From Streptomyces subrutilus (GTDB lineage Bacteria > Actinomycetota > Actinomycetes > Streptomycetales > Streptomycetaceae), in contig NZ_CP023701.1 of NCBI RefSeq assembly GCF_008704535.1, positions 4,878,001-4,942,000 of the forward strand: DNA of 64,000 nucleotides, read 5' to 3'. Within the stretch, counting starts at the first letter, position 1; every line of letters starts with the position of its first letter. The notes below the pieces were generated by a model that was not told the DNA's origin, did not search any database, and saw only the letters and a program-made list of their open reading frames with translations. Positions 1 through 8,838 of this stretch are shown here, piece after piece. The translations under genes were made by a program, and so were the position numbers.

Positions 1-1
1 G

Positions 2-1858
2 CAGGCCCTCGTCCGCTTCCTCGCCGCGCAGTACACCGAACGCGACGGCCGGCGCCACCGCCTGATCGCCGCCACCTGGGGCATCTTCGGGCACGGCAAC
101 GTCGCCGGCCTCGGCCAGGCCCTGCTGGAGGCCGGCCAGGACACCATGCCGTTCCTCCAGGGACGCAACGAGCAGGCCATGGTGCACGCCGCCGTCGGCT
201 ACGCCCGCCAGTGCGGCCGGCTCTCCGCGCACGCCGTCACCACCTCCATCGGGCCCGGCGCCACCAACCTCGTCACCGGCGCCGCGCTCGCCACGATCAA
301 CCGGATCCCGGTGCTCCTGCTGCCCGGCGACACCTTCGCCACCCGGCCCGCCGACCCCGTGCTCCAGCAGCTGGAGGTGCCGTACGCGGGGGACGTGTCC
401 GTCAACGACACCCTGCGGCCCGTCTCCCGCTACTTCGACCGGGTCACCCGCCCCGAGGCCCTGATCCCGGCCGCGCTCCAGGCCGTACGGGTGCTCACCG
501 ACCCCGTGCAGACCGGCGCCGTCACCCTGGCGCTGCCGCAGGACGTGCAGGCGCAGGCCCACGACTGGCCCGAGGAGTTCTTCGCCGAGCGGACCTGGGG
601 CGTGCGCCGGCCCCGGCCCGACCGCGGCGAGCTGGCCCGGGCCGCCGAGGCCGTACGCACCGCCGAGCGGCCGCTGATCGTCGCGGGCGGGGGCGTCCGG
701 CACAGCGGGGCGCAGGCCGCCCTCGCCGCGTTCGCCGAGGTCACCGGCATCCCGGTCGCGGTCACCCAGGCGGGCAAGGGCGTCCTGCCGCACGGCCACC
801 CCGCCGACGTGGGGGCCATCGGCCACACGGGGACGGCCGTCGCGGACGGACTGGCGCGGGAGGCGGACCTGGTCATCGCGGCCGGCACCCGGCTGACCGA
901 CTTCACCACCGCCTCCGCGACGCTCTTCCGGCACCCGGCCGTCCGGTTCACCGGCCTCAACCTCGACCCGTACGACGCCCACAAGCTCGCCGCCCGCCCC
1001 CTCGTCGCCGACGCGCGCGAGGGGCTCGACGCCCTCCGCGAGGCCGTCCGAGGCCACCGCGTGGACCCCGCGTACGAGGCGGCGTACCGGCGGGGAGCGG
1101 CCGACTGGCAGGAGCGCGTCGAGCGGGCCTGGGCGGTGCCCGCCGCCGAGGAGGAGCTGCCGCCCACCCAGGCGCAGGTCCTCGGGCTCCTCGACGCGCT
1201 GGTCGACGGCACCGACATCCTCGTCAACGCGGCCGGCTCCCTGCCCGGCGACCTCCACCGGCTGTGGCGGGCCCGCTCCGCGGACCAGTACCACGTCGAG
1301 TACGGCTACTCCTGCATGGGCTACGAGATCCCGGCCGCGATCGGGGTGGCGCTGGCCGCGCCCGGCCGCCCCGTGTGGGCGCTGGTCGGCGACGGCACGT
1401 ACCTGATGAACCCGACCGAGATCGTCACCGCCGTGCAGGAGGGCGTCCCGCTCAGGCTGGTCGTCCTCGACAACCACGGCTACGCCTCCATCGGCGGCCT
1501 GTCGGCGTCGGTCGGCGGCGAGGGCTTCGCCACCGGGTACCGCTTCCGGGCGGCGGACGGCGCGTACACCGGAGATCCCCTCCCGGTGGACCTCGCGGCC
1601 AACGCGGCCTCGCTCGGGATGGCCGTGATCCGCGCCCGTACCGTCCGTGACCTGCGCGAAGCCCTCGCGCAGGCGCGCTCGGCAGGGCGTCCCACATGTG
1701 TCTACGTACAGACCCGAACGCCCGACACTGTGTCGGGCCCGCCCCCCGCACAGGCGTGGTGGGATGTTCCTGTGGCCGAGACCGCGACCCGCAAGGCGGC
1801 GGCCGAGGCACGTGACGAGTACGACCGGCAAGCCGCGCAGCGACGTCGCCATCTGTGA
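2..1858 (+). CDS. iolD: 3D-(3,5/4)-trihydroxycyclohexane-1,2-dione hydrolase, 5' end missing
   Basis: Thiamine diphosphate (ThDP) enzyme of myo-inositol catabolism that opens the ring of trihydroxycyclohexanedione to 5-deoxyglucuronate. The frame is open from the first bases of the window, so the N-terminus lies upstream. Visible parts are the pyrimidine-binding ThDP domain with GRNEQAM near the catalytic glutamate, a central domain with the IVAGGGVRHSG stretch, and the C-terminal pyrophosphate domain with the GDGTYLMNPTEI metal/ThDP motif. The stop is 12 bp before mmsA, so the two are probably co-transcribed, as expected for an iol locus. Acetolactate synthase was considered, but the downstream gene and the motif wording favour IolD. 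Confidence 0.93.
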   Translation, partial: QALVRFLAAQYTERDGRRHRLIAATWGIFGHGNVAGLGQALLEAGQDTMPFLQGRNEQAMVHAAVGYARQCGRLSAHAVTTSIGPGATNLVTGAALATINRIPVLLLPGDTFATRPADPVLQQLEVPYAGDVSVNDTLRPVSRYFDRVTRPEALIPAALQAVRVLTDPVQTGAVTLALPQDVQAQAHDWPEEFFAERTWGVRRPRPDRGELARAAEAVRTAERPLIVAGGGVRHSGAQAALAAFAEVTGIPVAVTQAGKGVLPHGHPADVGAIGHTGTAVADGLAREADLVIAAGTRLTDFTTASATLFRHPAVRFTGLNLDPYDAHKLAARPLVADAREGLDALREAVRGHRVDPAYEAAYRRGAADWQERVERAWAVPAAEEELPPTQAQVLGLLDALVDGTDILVNAAGSLPGDLHRLWRARSADQYHVEYGYSCMGYEIPAAIGVALAAPGRPVWALVGDGTYLMNPTEIVTAVQEGVPLRLVVLDNHGYASIGGLSASVGGEGFATGYRFRAADGAYTGDPLPVDLAANAASLGMAVIRARTVRDLREALAQARSAGRPTCVYVQTRTPDTVSGPPPAQAWWDVPVAETATRKAAAEARDEYDRQAAQRRRHL

Positions 1859-1870
1859 AGGAGCAAGGCA

Positions 1871-3370
<1,500 letters not shown>

Positions 3371-3390
3371 CGCCCGACGCCCGACAGGCG

Positions 3391-3416
3391 CCCCGGCATA
3401 GCCACACCGGCCGGGG
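3391..3416. terminator. hairpin between convergent genes
   Basis: CCCCGGC pairs with GCCGGGG (7 bp, 12-nt loop) in the 54-bp gap between the mmsA stop and the stop of the convergent DUF916-like gene. No T-tract follows. It could end transcripts from both sides. Weak call. Confidence 0.35.
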
Positions 3417-3424
3417 GCTCCCGG

Positions 3425-4531
3425 TCAGCGCGCCCCGGCCGGGTCCGGGGCCGGTGCGGGACGGTCCGCCGCGGCGCGGGCCCGGCGCCCGCGGCGCAGC
3501 GCCCACAGCCCGGCCCCGGCGCCCGCGAGCACCAGGAGCACCCCGACGGCCGGCCACGGCACGGCGAGGAACGCCACCTCGGACTCGGAGACCAGGTCGG
3601 GGTGGGCCGCGGCACCGGCCCGGACGCGGACCGTCACCCGGTCCGACTGCGGGGCGTCCGGCCAGTCCTCGGTCAGCTCGACGCGCTGCCCCGGCAGCAG
3701 GGACACCTTCAGCTCCCGGGCGGGCCGGTCCAGCACCCCGCGCCCGAACAGCCCCCGGGCCGAGACCGTCACCGTGGGCTCGACCACCACGTTCCCCCGG
3801 TTGACCAGCGCGTACGAGACGGTGGCGCGGGCATCGTGGACCCACGGCAGCAGCGGCGCCGACCGGTTGACCCGTACGTCCTCCACGCTCAGCCCCGGGG
3901 TCAGCGGCCCCGGCACCCGGAAGTAGAGCCGGGCGCCCACCGAACGCTTCACCCCGACCCGGACCCCGCCCTCCTGGCGCACCCCCTCCACCGCGGTGCC
4001 CAGCACCACGATCCCGCCGACGTGGTCGCCCGGCGTCGCGTCCCCCGGGACCTTCACGGTGAACGGGACGTCCTTGCGGCCCTTGGCCGGCACGGTCAGC
4101 GGCTGCGCCATCTCCGCCGGCAGGACGATCCACCGGCCGAGGTCCGCGGGCCGCTCCTCCACCGGTAGCAGTGCGAACGCCCCGCCCGAGGGCGTGTTCA
4201 CGGCATCGGTGGCGAAGACCCGGAAGGTCAGGTCGCGGTCGGAGGAGTTGACGATCGTCACGCTGTCGGCGACGGTGCTGCCGGCCTCGCCCTGGTGGAA
4301 GAAGTACGCCCGGTCGGAGAGCGCCGCACCGGCCGGCGGGGTCGGGAAGACCCCCCAGGTGCCGTTGTCCGCGGCCCGCGCGCCACCGGCCGGCAGGACC
4401 AGGCCCGCGCCCAGCAGCAGGAGGACGGCGAGCAGGCCGTACAGGCGGTGGACGCCGGTGCCGGTGCGGGGCGCGGGCCGTTGCGGGGCCCGTCGGCCGC
4501 CCGTGCGCGTACTACTCGCTCTCGCTCTCAC
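3425..4531 (-). CDS. DUF916-like secreted protein with C-terminal membrane anchor
   Basis: Predicted cell-surface protein of 368 residues. A signal peptide (LYGLLAVLLLLGAGLVLPAGG, ending ARA-ADN near residue 54) leads into a region with the look of the WxL-interacting/DUF916 fold: GTWGVFPTPP near the start, then beta-rich SVTIVNSSDRDLTFRVFATDAV and PGDATPGDHVGGIVVLG. A single membrane helix near the C-terminus (VPWPAVGVLLVLAGAGAGLWAL) is followed by an Arg-rich cytoplasmic tail. GTG start at 4531 with GGAG about 10 nt upstream. In Firmicutes such proteins bind WxL partners on peptidoglycan; no WxL partner is visible here, so the ligand is unknown. Confidence 0.72.
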   Translation of the reverse strand: MRARASSTRTGGRRAPQRPAPRTGTGVHRLYGLLAVLLLLGAGLVLPAGGARAADNGTWGVFPTPPAGAALSDRAYFFHQGEAGSTVADSVTIVNSSDRDLTFRVFATDAVNTPSGGAFALLPVEERPADLGRWIVLPAEMAQPLTVPAKGRKDVPFTVKVPGDATPGDHVGGIVVLGTAVEGVRQEGGVRVGVKRSVGARLYFRVPGPLTPGLSVEDVRVNRSAPLLPWVHDARATVSYALVNRGNVVVEPTVTVSARGLFGRGVLDRPARELKVSLLPGQRVELTEDWPDAPQSDRVTVRVRAGAAAHPDLVSESEVAFLAVPWPAVGVLLVLAGAGAGLWALRRGRRARAAADRPAPAPDPAGAR

Positions 4532-4655
4532 TGGATCGCGACTCCTCCGTCATGACGACCCCCGCCCGCCGTGTGGGGGAGGCAGGGTCGGTGCGGTGGC
4601 CGTCATTGACGCGTCGCGGTGCCGAGAAGTCAATGCCCGGGGCGGCCCGGAGCCG

Positions 4656-5879
4656 TCAGCGCTCGACCGGCACGTGCAGCAGCAGGTTCGCGGTGCCCGC
4701 CGGTGCGCCGGTGATCCGGTCGGGCACGGCGCCCCGCACGAGGGCGCGGGCGACCTGGTCCGGCGTCCGCGCGACACCCCCCGCCAGGATCAGCGCCGCG
4801 ACGCCCGCCGCGTGCGGGGCGGCCATCGAGGTGCCCGAGGCCCTCGCCGTGGCCGTCGCCGCGCCCTTCCACGCCGACACCACGCCCACCCCCGGCGCGG
4901 CCAGGTCCACGCACCGGCCGTGGTTGGAGAAACCCGCCCACCGGTCCTGCGCATCGGTCGCGGCGACCGTCACGGCCTGCGGGACGCGGGCCGGGGAGCC
5001 GGCGCAGGCGTCCTTGCCCTGGTTGCCGGCGGCGGCCGTGAAGGTGATCCCGGCGGCGACCGCCCGGGTCACCGCCGCGTCGAGGGCGCGGCTGGGCGTC
5101 CCGCCCATGCTCATGTTCGCGACCGCCGGCGCGGTGGGCTTGGCGACGGCGTCCTTCACCATCCACTCCAGGCCGCCGAGGATGCCCGAGAGCCGGCCGC
5201 GGCCCCGGCAGTCGGCCACCTTCACCGACACCAGGGACACGCCCTTCGCCACCCCGTACGTCGCCCCGCCCGCGGTCGCCGCGACGTGCGTGCCGTGGCC
5301 GTCGCAGTCGCCGGAGGTCTCGAAGAACACCGCGGTGTACCCGCTGCGGGCACGCCCGCCGAACTCCTGGTGCGCGAGGTTGATCCCGGTGTCCACGACG
5401 TAGACGGTGACACCCTCGGCCTTCGCGGCGTACGTGTACGAACCGTCCAGCGGCAGGGCGCGCTGGTCGATCCGGTCCAGCGGCCAGGGGGCGGCGGGCT
5501 GCGTGTCGGTGGTGCGGAACTCGGCGTCCGGCTCGACGGAGGCCACCCGGGGGTCGGCGGCGAGGGCGGCGGCCCGGGCGGCGGTGGTGCGGACGGCGAA
5601 ACCGTTCACGGCCGTGTCGTAGACCTCGCCCACCCGGTCGCCGGACCGCGCCGCCTCGTCGGCGAGGGCGCGCGCCGGGGCGCGCGCGGAGGTGTCCTTG
5701 AGGACGACGACGTAGCGGGCCGTCGGGGCGGCCGCGCCGACGGCCCGCGGCGGGGCCGCCGCCGTGGTGAGGCCGGCCAGGAGCGCGGCGGCCGGGAGGA
5801 GGACGGCGGGGCGCAGGACGGCGGCGCGCAGCGGGAGCCGGCGGTGCGCACCCTCGGGCCGGGGCGTGGTGGAGGTCAT
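4656..5879 (-). CDS. secreted S8 subtilisin-like serine protease with I9 propeptide
   Basis: Extracellular serine endopeptidase, 407 residues. Order: signal peptide (AAVLRPAVLLPAAALLAGLTT), an inhibitor-I9-like propeptide (RYVVVLKDTSA through FAVRTTAARAAALAADPRVASVEPDAEF), then the catalytic domain. The triad is clear: Asp in VYVVDTGINLAH, His in GDCDGHGTHVAA, Ser in SGTSMAAPHAAGVAAL; the oxyanion Asn is in TAAAGNQGKDAC. Several cysteines could form disulphides, as in the proteinase K branch. ATG start, with no C-terminal domain beyond the catalytic core. It is transcribed toward the DUF916-like gene with a 124-bp gap, so a functional link is possible but not shown. Confidence 0.93.
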   Translation of the reverse strand: MTSTTPRPEGAHRRLPLRAAVLRPAVLLPAAALLAGLTTAAAPPRAVGAAAPTARYVVVLKDTSARAPARALADEAARSGDRVGEVYDTAVNGFAVRTTAARAAALAADPRVASVEPDAEFRTTDTQPAAPWPLDRIDQRALPLDGSYTYAAKAEGVTVYVVDTGINLAHQEFGGRARSGYTAVFFETSGDCDGHGTHVAATAGGATYGVAKGVSLVSVKVADCRGRGRLSGILGGLEWMVKDAVAKPTAPAVANMSMGGTPSRALDAAVTRAVAAGITFTAAAGNQGKDACAGSPARVPQAVTVAATDAQDRWAGFSNHGRCVDLAAPGVGVVSAWKGAATATARASGTSMAAPHAAGVAALILAGGVARTPDQVARALVRGAVPDRITGAPAGTANLLLHVPVER

Positions 5880-5988
5880 GCCGCCGATGCTCGGCGAGCG
5901 GCGGGACGGGCGCGCGGAGGGTGCGCCGAGTGGCCCCGCGACACGCCGCCGACCGGGCGACCGGGTCGGTGGCGGTGACGGACGCGCC

Positions 5989-6420
5989 CTACGGGGTCTC
6001 GGCGGCCAGCGGCCAGCCGCGCACCGTGAACAGGCCCTCGTCGAGGGCGCCGGCCGAACCGTAGGTGGCGAGCGCGGCCTCGTTGTCCGTGTCCACCCCC
6101 ACCCACATGCCGTAGCAGCCGCGCGCCGCGGCCTCCTCGGCGAGGGCCAGGGTCAGCGCGCGCCCGATGCCGCGCCGGCGGTGGCCCTCGGCCACGGAGA
6201 GCTCGTACAGGCACATCTCGGTGCCCTTGTCGGGGTGGCTCATCTCGACGCCGGAGACCATGCCGACCGGTACGCCGTCCACGGAGGCGATCAGCATCAG
6301 GTGGCCCGGTGCGGCGAGGAACCGCTCCGACCACTCCGGACGGGCGGGACCGTCGAAGAGGGCCTCGGCGGCACGGAGTTCGGCAACGGTACGGGCCCGG
6401 CGGATGTCCACGACCGTCAC
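5989..6420 (-). CDS. GNAT family N-acetyltransferase
   Basis: Acetyl-CoA-dependent N-acetyltransferase of 143 residues, a complete single GNAT domain. The acetyl-CoA pyrophosphate loop is seen in LSVAEGHRRRGIGRALT (R/Q-x-x-G-x-G/A pattern), preceded by VDGVPVGMVSGVEM and followed by GCYGMWVGVDTDNEAALATYGSAGA. The wording resembles the aminoglycoside 3-N/6'-acetyltransferase-like branch, but the substrate cannot be told from sequence. GTG start at 6420. It stands alone between the protease and the phosphopantetheinyl transferase, each on the same strand but separated by over 100 bp, so it is probably monocistronic. Confidence 0.85.
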   Translation of the reverse strand: MTVVDIRRARTVAELRAAEALFDGPARPEWSERFLAAPGHLMLIASVDGVPVGMVSGVEMSHPDKGTEMCLYELSVAEGHRRRGIGRALTLALAEEAAARGCYGMWVGVDTDNEAALATYGSAGALDEGLFTVRGWPLAAETP

Positions 6421-6536
6421 GATAGGGGACCGATGACATCAGGGGACCGGAGTTTCGCCGCGGCGACCCGTGTCCGCCGCCTGGCGCGCGCCGTCCGCTG
6501 GCGGGCCGGGCCGTCAGCCCGTCAGCTGCCGGGCCG

Positions 6537-7265
6537 TCAGCCCGTCCGGCTCCGCCCGGGGGCGGGGTCGGCCACGGCGAGCGCGGCCGCGTAGCCCGCG
6601 GGGGCGGGGAGGTCCGTCAGGGTCCAGCCCGGGAGGGGGCCGGGGGCGGGAGCGGCGCCGATGTACGGGTCCGCCAGCCCCTTGGCCAGGCCGGTGCCGG
6701 TGCCCTTGAGGTAGGCCTCCTTGCGGGACCAGAGGCGACCGAGGGCCGCGCGCCGCTCCGGCCCGGGCAGCGCGGTCAGTTCGGCCGTCTCGTCCGGGTG
6801 CAGGCTGCTCAGCACGTCCGCCATGGCGGACGCGCCCGGGGTCTCCTCGACGTCCACGCCGACCGGGGTCCCGGCGAAGGCGAAGTAGGCCAGGTTGCCG
6901 CTGTGGGACAGGGAGAAGTGGACCGCGCCGCCGGCCACGGCGGGACGGCCGTGCGGACCGCCGCAGCACGGGCAGTCCTCCCGTACCAGGGACACCTCTT
7001 CGGGAGCCAGCCCCAGGCAGCCGCCGAGCAGGATCCGCAGCCCCAGGTGCGAGGCGAGGTAACGCTGCCGGTCGGCGGCGCGCACCAGCCGCTCCGCCCG
7101 GTCCCGTTCGCCCGCGTCGAGCACCGTCCACGCGCCGTCGACCGCGCGGCCCCCGACCCGGCGCAGCGTGGTGTCCAGGGACCAGACGGCCACGCTCCGG
7201 CCCCGGGGGAGCCCGCCGCTCTCCGGTGCGTCACTGCCGAGTTGGTTCACGCGCTCGATCACCAC
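6537..7265 (-). CDS. 4'-phosphopantetheinyl transferase (Sfp/EntD superfamily)
   Basis: Transfers the phosphopantetheine arm of CoA to the serine of carrier proteins. 242 residues, the usual Sfp-type size. Signatures are HFSLSHSGNLAYFAF, then VGVDVEE (Mg2+-binding Asp-x-Glu) and LWSRKEAYLKGTGTGL (the WxxKEA motif). A CPCCGGPHGRP segment resembles the N-terminal CoA-binding region. No polyketide, peptide or fatty-acid synthase is near, so it may serve carrier proteins elsewhere in the genome. Start is one of two adjacent GTG codons (7265 or 7262), with no strong RBS. Confidence 0.88.
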   Translation of the reverse strand: MVIERVNQLGSDAPESGGLPRGRSVAVWSLDTTLRRVGGRAVDGAWTVLDAGERDRAERLVRAADRQRYLASHLGLRILLGGCLGLAPEEVSLVREDCPCCGGPHGRPAVAGGAVHFSLSHSGNLAYFAFAGTPVGVDVEETPGASAMADVLSSLHPDETAELTALPGPERRAALGRLWSRKEAYLKGTGTGLAKGLADPYIGAAPAPGPLPGWTLTDLPAPAGYAAALAVADPAPGRSRTG

Positions 7266-7377
7266 ACGAGGGTAGACGAGCCGGCCGCCCCGCCGCGGCC
7301 CCGTCCACCGGCGGCCGGTCCGGGCCCCGGGTCGTGTCGTCGAAGTCCTGTCTGGCCGGCGACGTCGCCGACGCTCC

Positions 7378-7914
7378 CTAGCGGACCGCCACCTGGGACG
7401 TGGACCCCCGGGGTGCGGGTGCGGGCTCGGCCCGGTCCGGCGTGCCGGGGGACGGGGTGCCGTCGGTCCAGGCGTAGACCCGGTTGCCGCGCACGGCGAC
7501 CTGGTACTGGCGCACGTCCCGGCACTCGGGCCGCGCCTCGGACCGTACGCCCTGCGGCCACCAGCGGGCGCCGAGTTCCGGGGCCGCGACCTTGCGCGGG
7601 GTGCCCGAGGCGCACTGCGGGCCGTCCAGCGGGGTGTGGCCGAGGGTGAAGCGGATCAGCCTGGCCTCGCCGTTGGCGCGGACCTTCACCCGGACGTGGG
7701 TGGCGTCCTTCGGTATCCAGGACGGCAGCGCGAACTCCGCCCTGCCGCGCGTCGGCGCGTCCGCGGCCGTCGCGAACTGCCGCCCGCGCTCCGCGAACAC
7801 GCGGTCGTGGATCGTGTCGGTGAGGGGATTGGGGGGCAGGTTGGGCAGCGCGAACGCGGCCGTGGCGAGCACTCCCACGGTGGCGGCGGCGATGACGAGC
7901 GGACGGCGGTTCAT
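7378..7914 (-). CDS. small secreted or membrane-tethered protein, unknown function
   Basis: 178 residues with an N-terminal signal or anchor (RPLVIAAATVGVLATAAFALPNLPP) and no other membrane segment. The mature part is soluble: FAERGRQFATAADAPTRGRAEFALPSWIPKDATHVRVKVRANGEARLIRFTL, then paired cysteines in GPQCASGTP and RPECRDVRQYQ, and a Trp-containing end. I do not recognise the family. The DATHVRVK wording is shared by other actinobacterial lipoprotein-like proteins, and the cysteines suggest a disulphide outside the cell. ATG start at 7914. It has no close operon partner. Confidence 0.68.
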   Translation of the reverse strand: MNRRPLVIAAATVGVLATAAFALPNLPPNPLTDTIHDRVFAERGRQFATAADAPTRGRAEFALPSWIPKDATHVRVKVRANGEARLIRFTLGHTPLDGPQCASGTPRKVAAPELGARWWPQGVRSEARPECRDVRQYQVAVRGNRVYAWTDGTPSPGTPDRAEPAPAPRGSTSQVAVR

Positions 7915-8008
7915 GTCGTCCAGTCTCGGCCGGGAGCCCTCTCCCGCGCGTCCCCCTCCGGGACGAACCGCCCTCTGCCGGAAGTCTCACACCGCCTCAT
8001 CCCTGAGG

Positions 8009-8034
8009 GTGGCCGGCCCTGCGGGGCCGGCCAC
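8009..8034 (-). terminator. hairpin downstream of the GGCT-like gene
   Basis: A perfect 11-bp stem (GTGGCCGGCCC / GGGCCGGCCAC) with a 4-nt TGCG loop lies 18 bp after the stop of the gene at 8053-8727. There is no U-tract, as is common for streptomycete terminators. Confidence 0.6.
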
Positions 8035-8052
8035 CGCCGGGCCCCCGCCCCG

Positions 8053-8727
8053 TCAGCCCGCCACCAGCAGGTCCGCGATCCGCTCCGCGCTCCACAGCCC
8101 CGCGGCGCCCGGACACCGCGCGAGGTAACGGCCGATGGACCGCTCGTCCCACGGCCCCGCCTCCAGCAGGCCCGCCGCGAGGTACCGGACGTACGCGGCG
8201 GACGGCCCGACCCACTCCACCTCGCCCATGGCCCACGGCGCAGTGAACGTCAGCACCGGCAGCCCCTCCAGCACGCCGCAGCAGATCAGCGTCTCGTACC
8301 GGCCCGGCCCCAACGAAGCCCGTCCCGTGCCCAGTACGCCGGTCAGGTCGAGGTCCGTGCCCGGCTCCCGGTACATCTCCTGCGCCGCGATGTCGCAGAA
8401 CTGCTCCGCCGTCACCAGGTGGGCCCGCCCGCGCATCCGGCCCGGCGCGGACGGGTCGTAGAGGGCCCGGCCGCCCGCCCACACCGGGGAGCGCGTGGCG
8501 AAGTACAGCCGGCCGGCCAGCTCGACCGGCACCGACCGCTCCGGAGCGCGGTGGTCGCGGCAGCCGGGGTGGCCGGGATGGTCCGCGGCCGCGCCCCGGG
8601 GGGTGCCCCCGGCGAGGTAGCAGGCCAGGCGGTCCAGGTGCATGTTCGAGCCGTACGAGGTGTACCAGACCCGCTCCGGCGGGCTCCCGGCGTATCGGGC
8701 CGCGTCCACCGTGTGCACCGCGCTCAT
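8053..8727 (-). CDS. gamma-glutamylcyclotransferase-like protein (often labelled 'histone deacetylase')
   Basis: 224 residues. VWYTSYGSNMHLDRLACYLAGG near the N-terminus is the YGSN loop of the gamma-glutamylcyclotransferase/AIG2-like fold, followed by ELAGRLYFATRSPVW. Streptomyces homologues are widely mislabelled 'histone deacetylase'; no deacetylase metal site is seen. The substrate is unknown, but the fold binds gamma-glutamyl or other small amide ligands. I chose the ATG at 8727 because GGGGAG lies about 4 nt upstream; an in-frame GTG at 8742 would add five residues and bury that RBS in the coding region. A run of GTACCC repeats begins 22 bp upstream of the chosen start. Confidence 0.72.
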   Translation of the reverse strand: MSAVHTVDAARYAGSPPERVWYTSYGSNMHLDRLACYLAGGTPRGAAADHPGHPGCRDHRAPERSVPVELAGRLYFATRSPVWAGGRALYDPSAPGRMRGRAHLVTAEQFCDIAAQEMYREPGTDLDLTGVLGTGRASLGPGRYETLICCGVLEGLPVLTFTAPWAMGEVEWVGPSAAYVRYLAAGLLEAGPWDERSIGRYLARCPGAAGLWSAERIADLLVAG

Positions 8728-8748
8728 CGCACTCCCCGCCACTCGTCC

Positions 8749-8790
8749 GTACCCGTACCCGTACCCGTACCCGTACCCGTACCCGTACCC
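8749..8790. repeat. seven perfect tandem GTACCC hexamers
   Basis: Seven uninterrupted copies of GTACCC fill 8749-8790, in the 111-bp intergenic space between the fusion gene ending at 8839 and the start at 8727 of the GGCT-like gene, both on the minus strand. The array lies in the 5' leader or promoter of the GGCT-like gene. Perfect short tandem repeats are prone to slippage, so copy number may vary and shift promoter spacing. Confidence 0.95.
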
Positions 8791-8838
8791 GGATCGGGCC
8801 CCGGGCGCCGGCCGTTCCGCGCGACGCCCGGGTCGGGT

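Noticed and set aside
6537..7265. Phosphopantetheinyl transferase as a sign of a biosynthetic gene cluster
   Set aside because: No PKS, NRPS or other carrier-protein system is within the window; the neighbours are unrelated.
8749..8790. Tandem GTACCC array as a CRISPR
   Set aside because: The units are 6 bp with no spacers and no cas genes are near.
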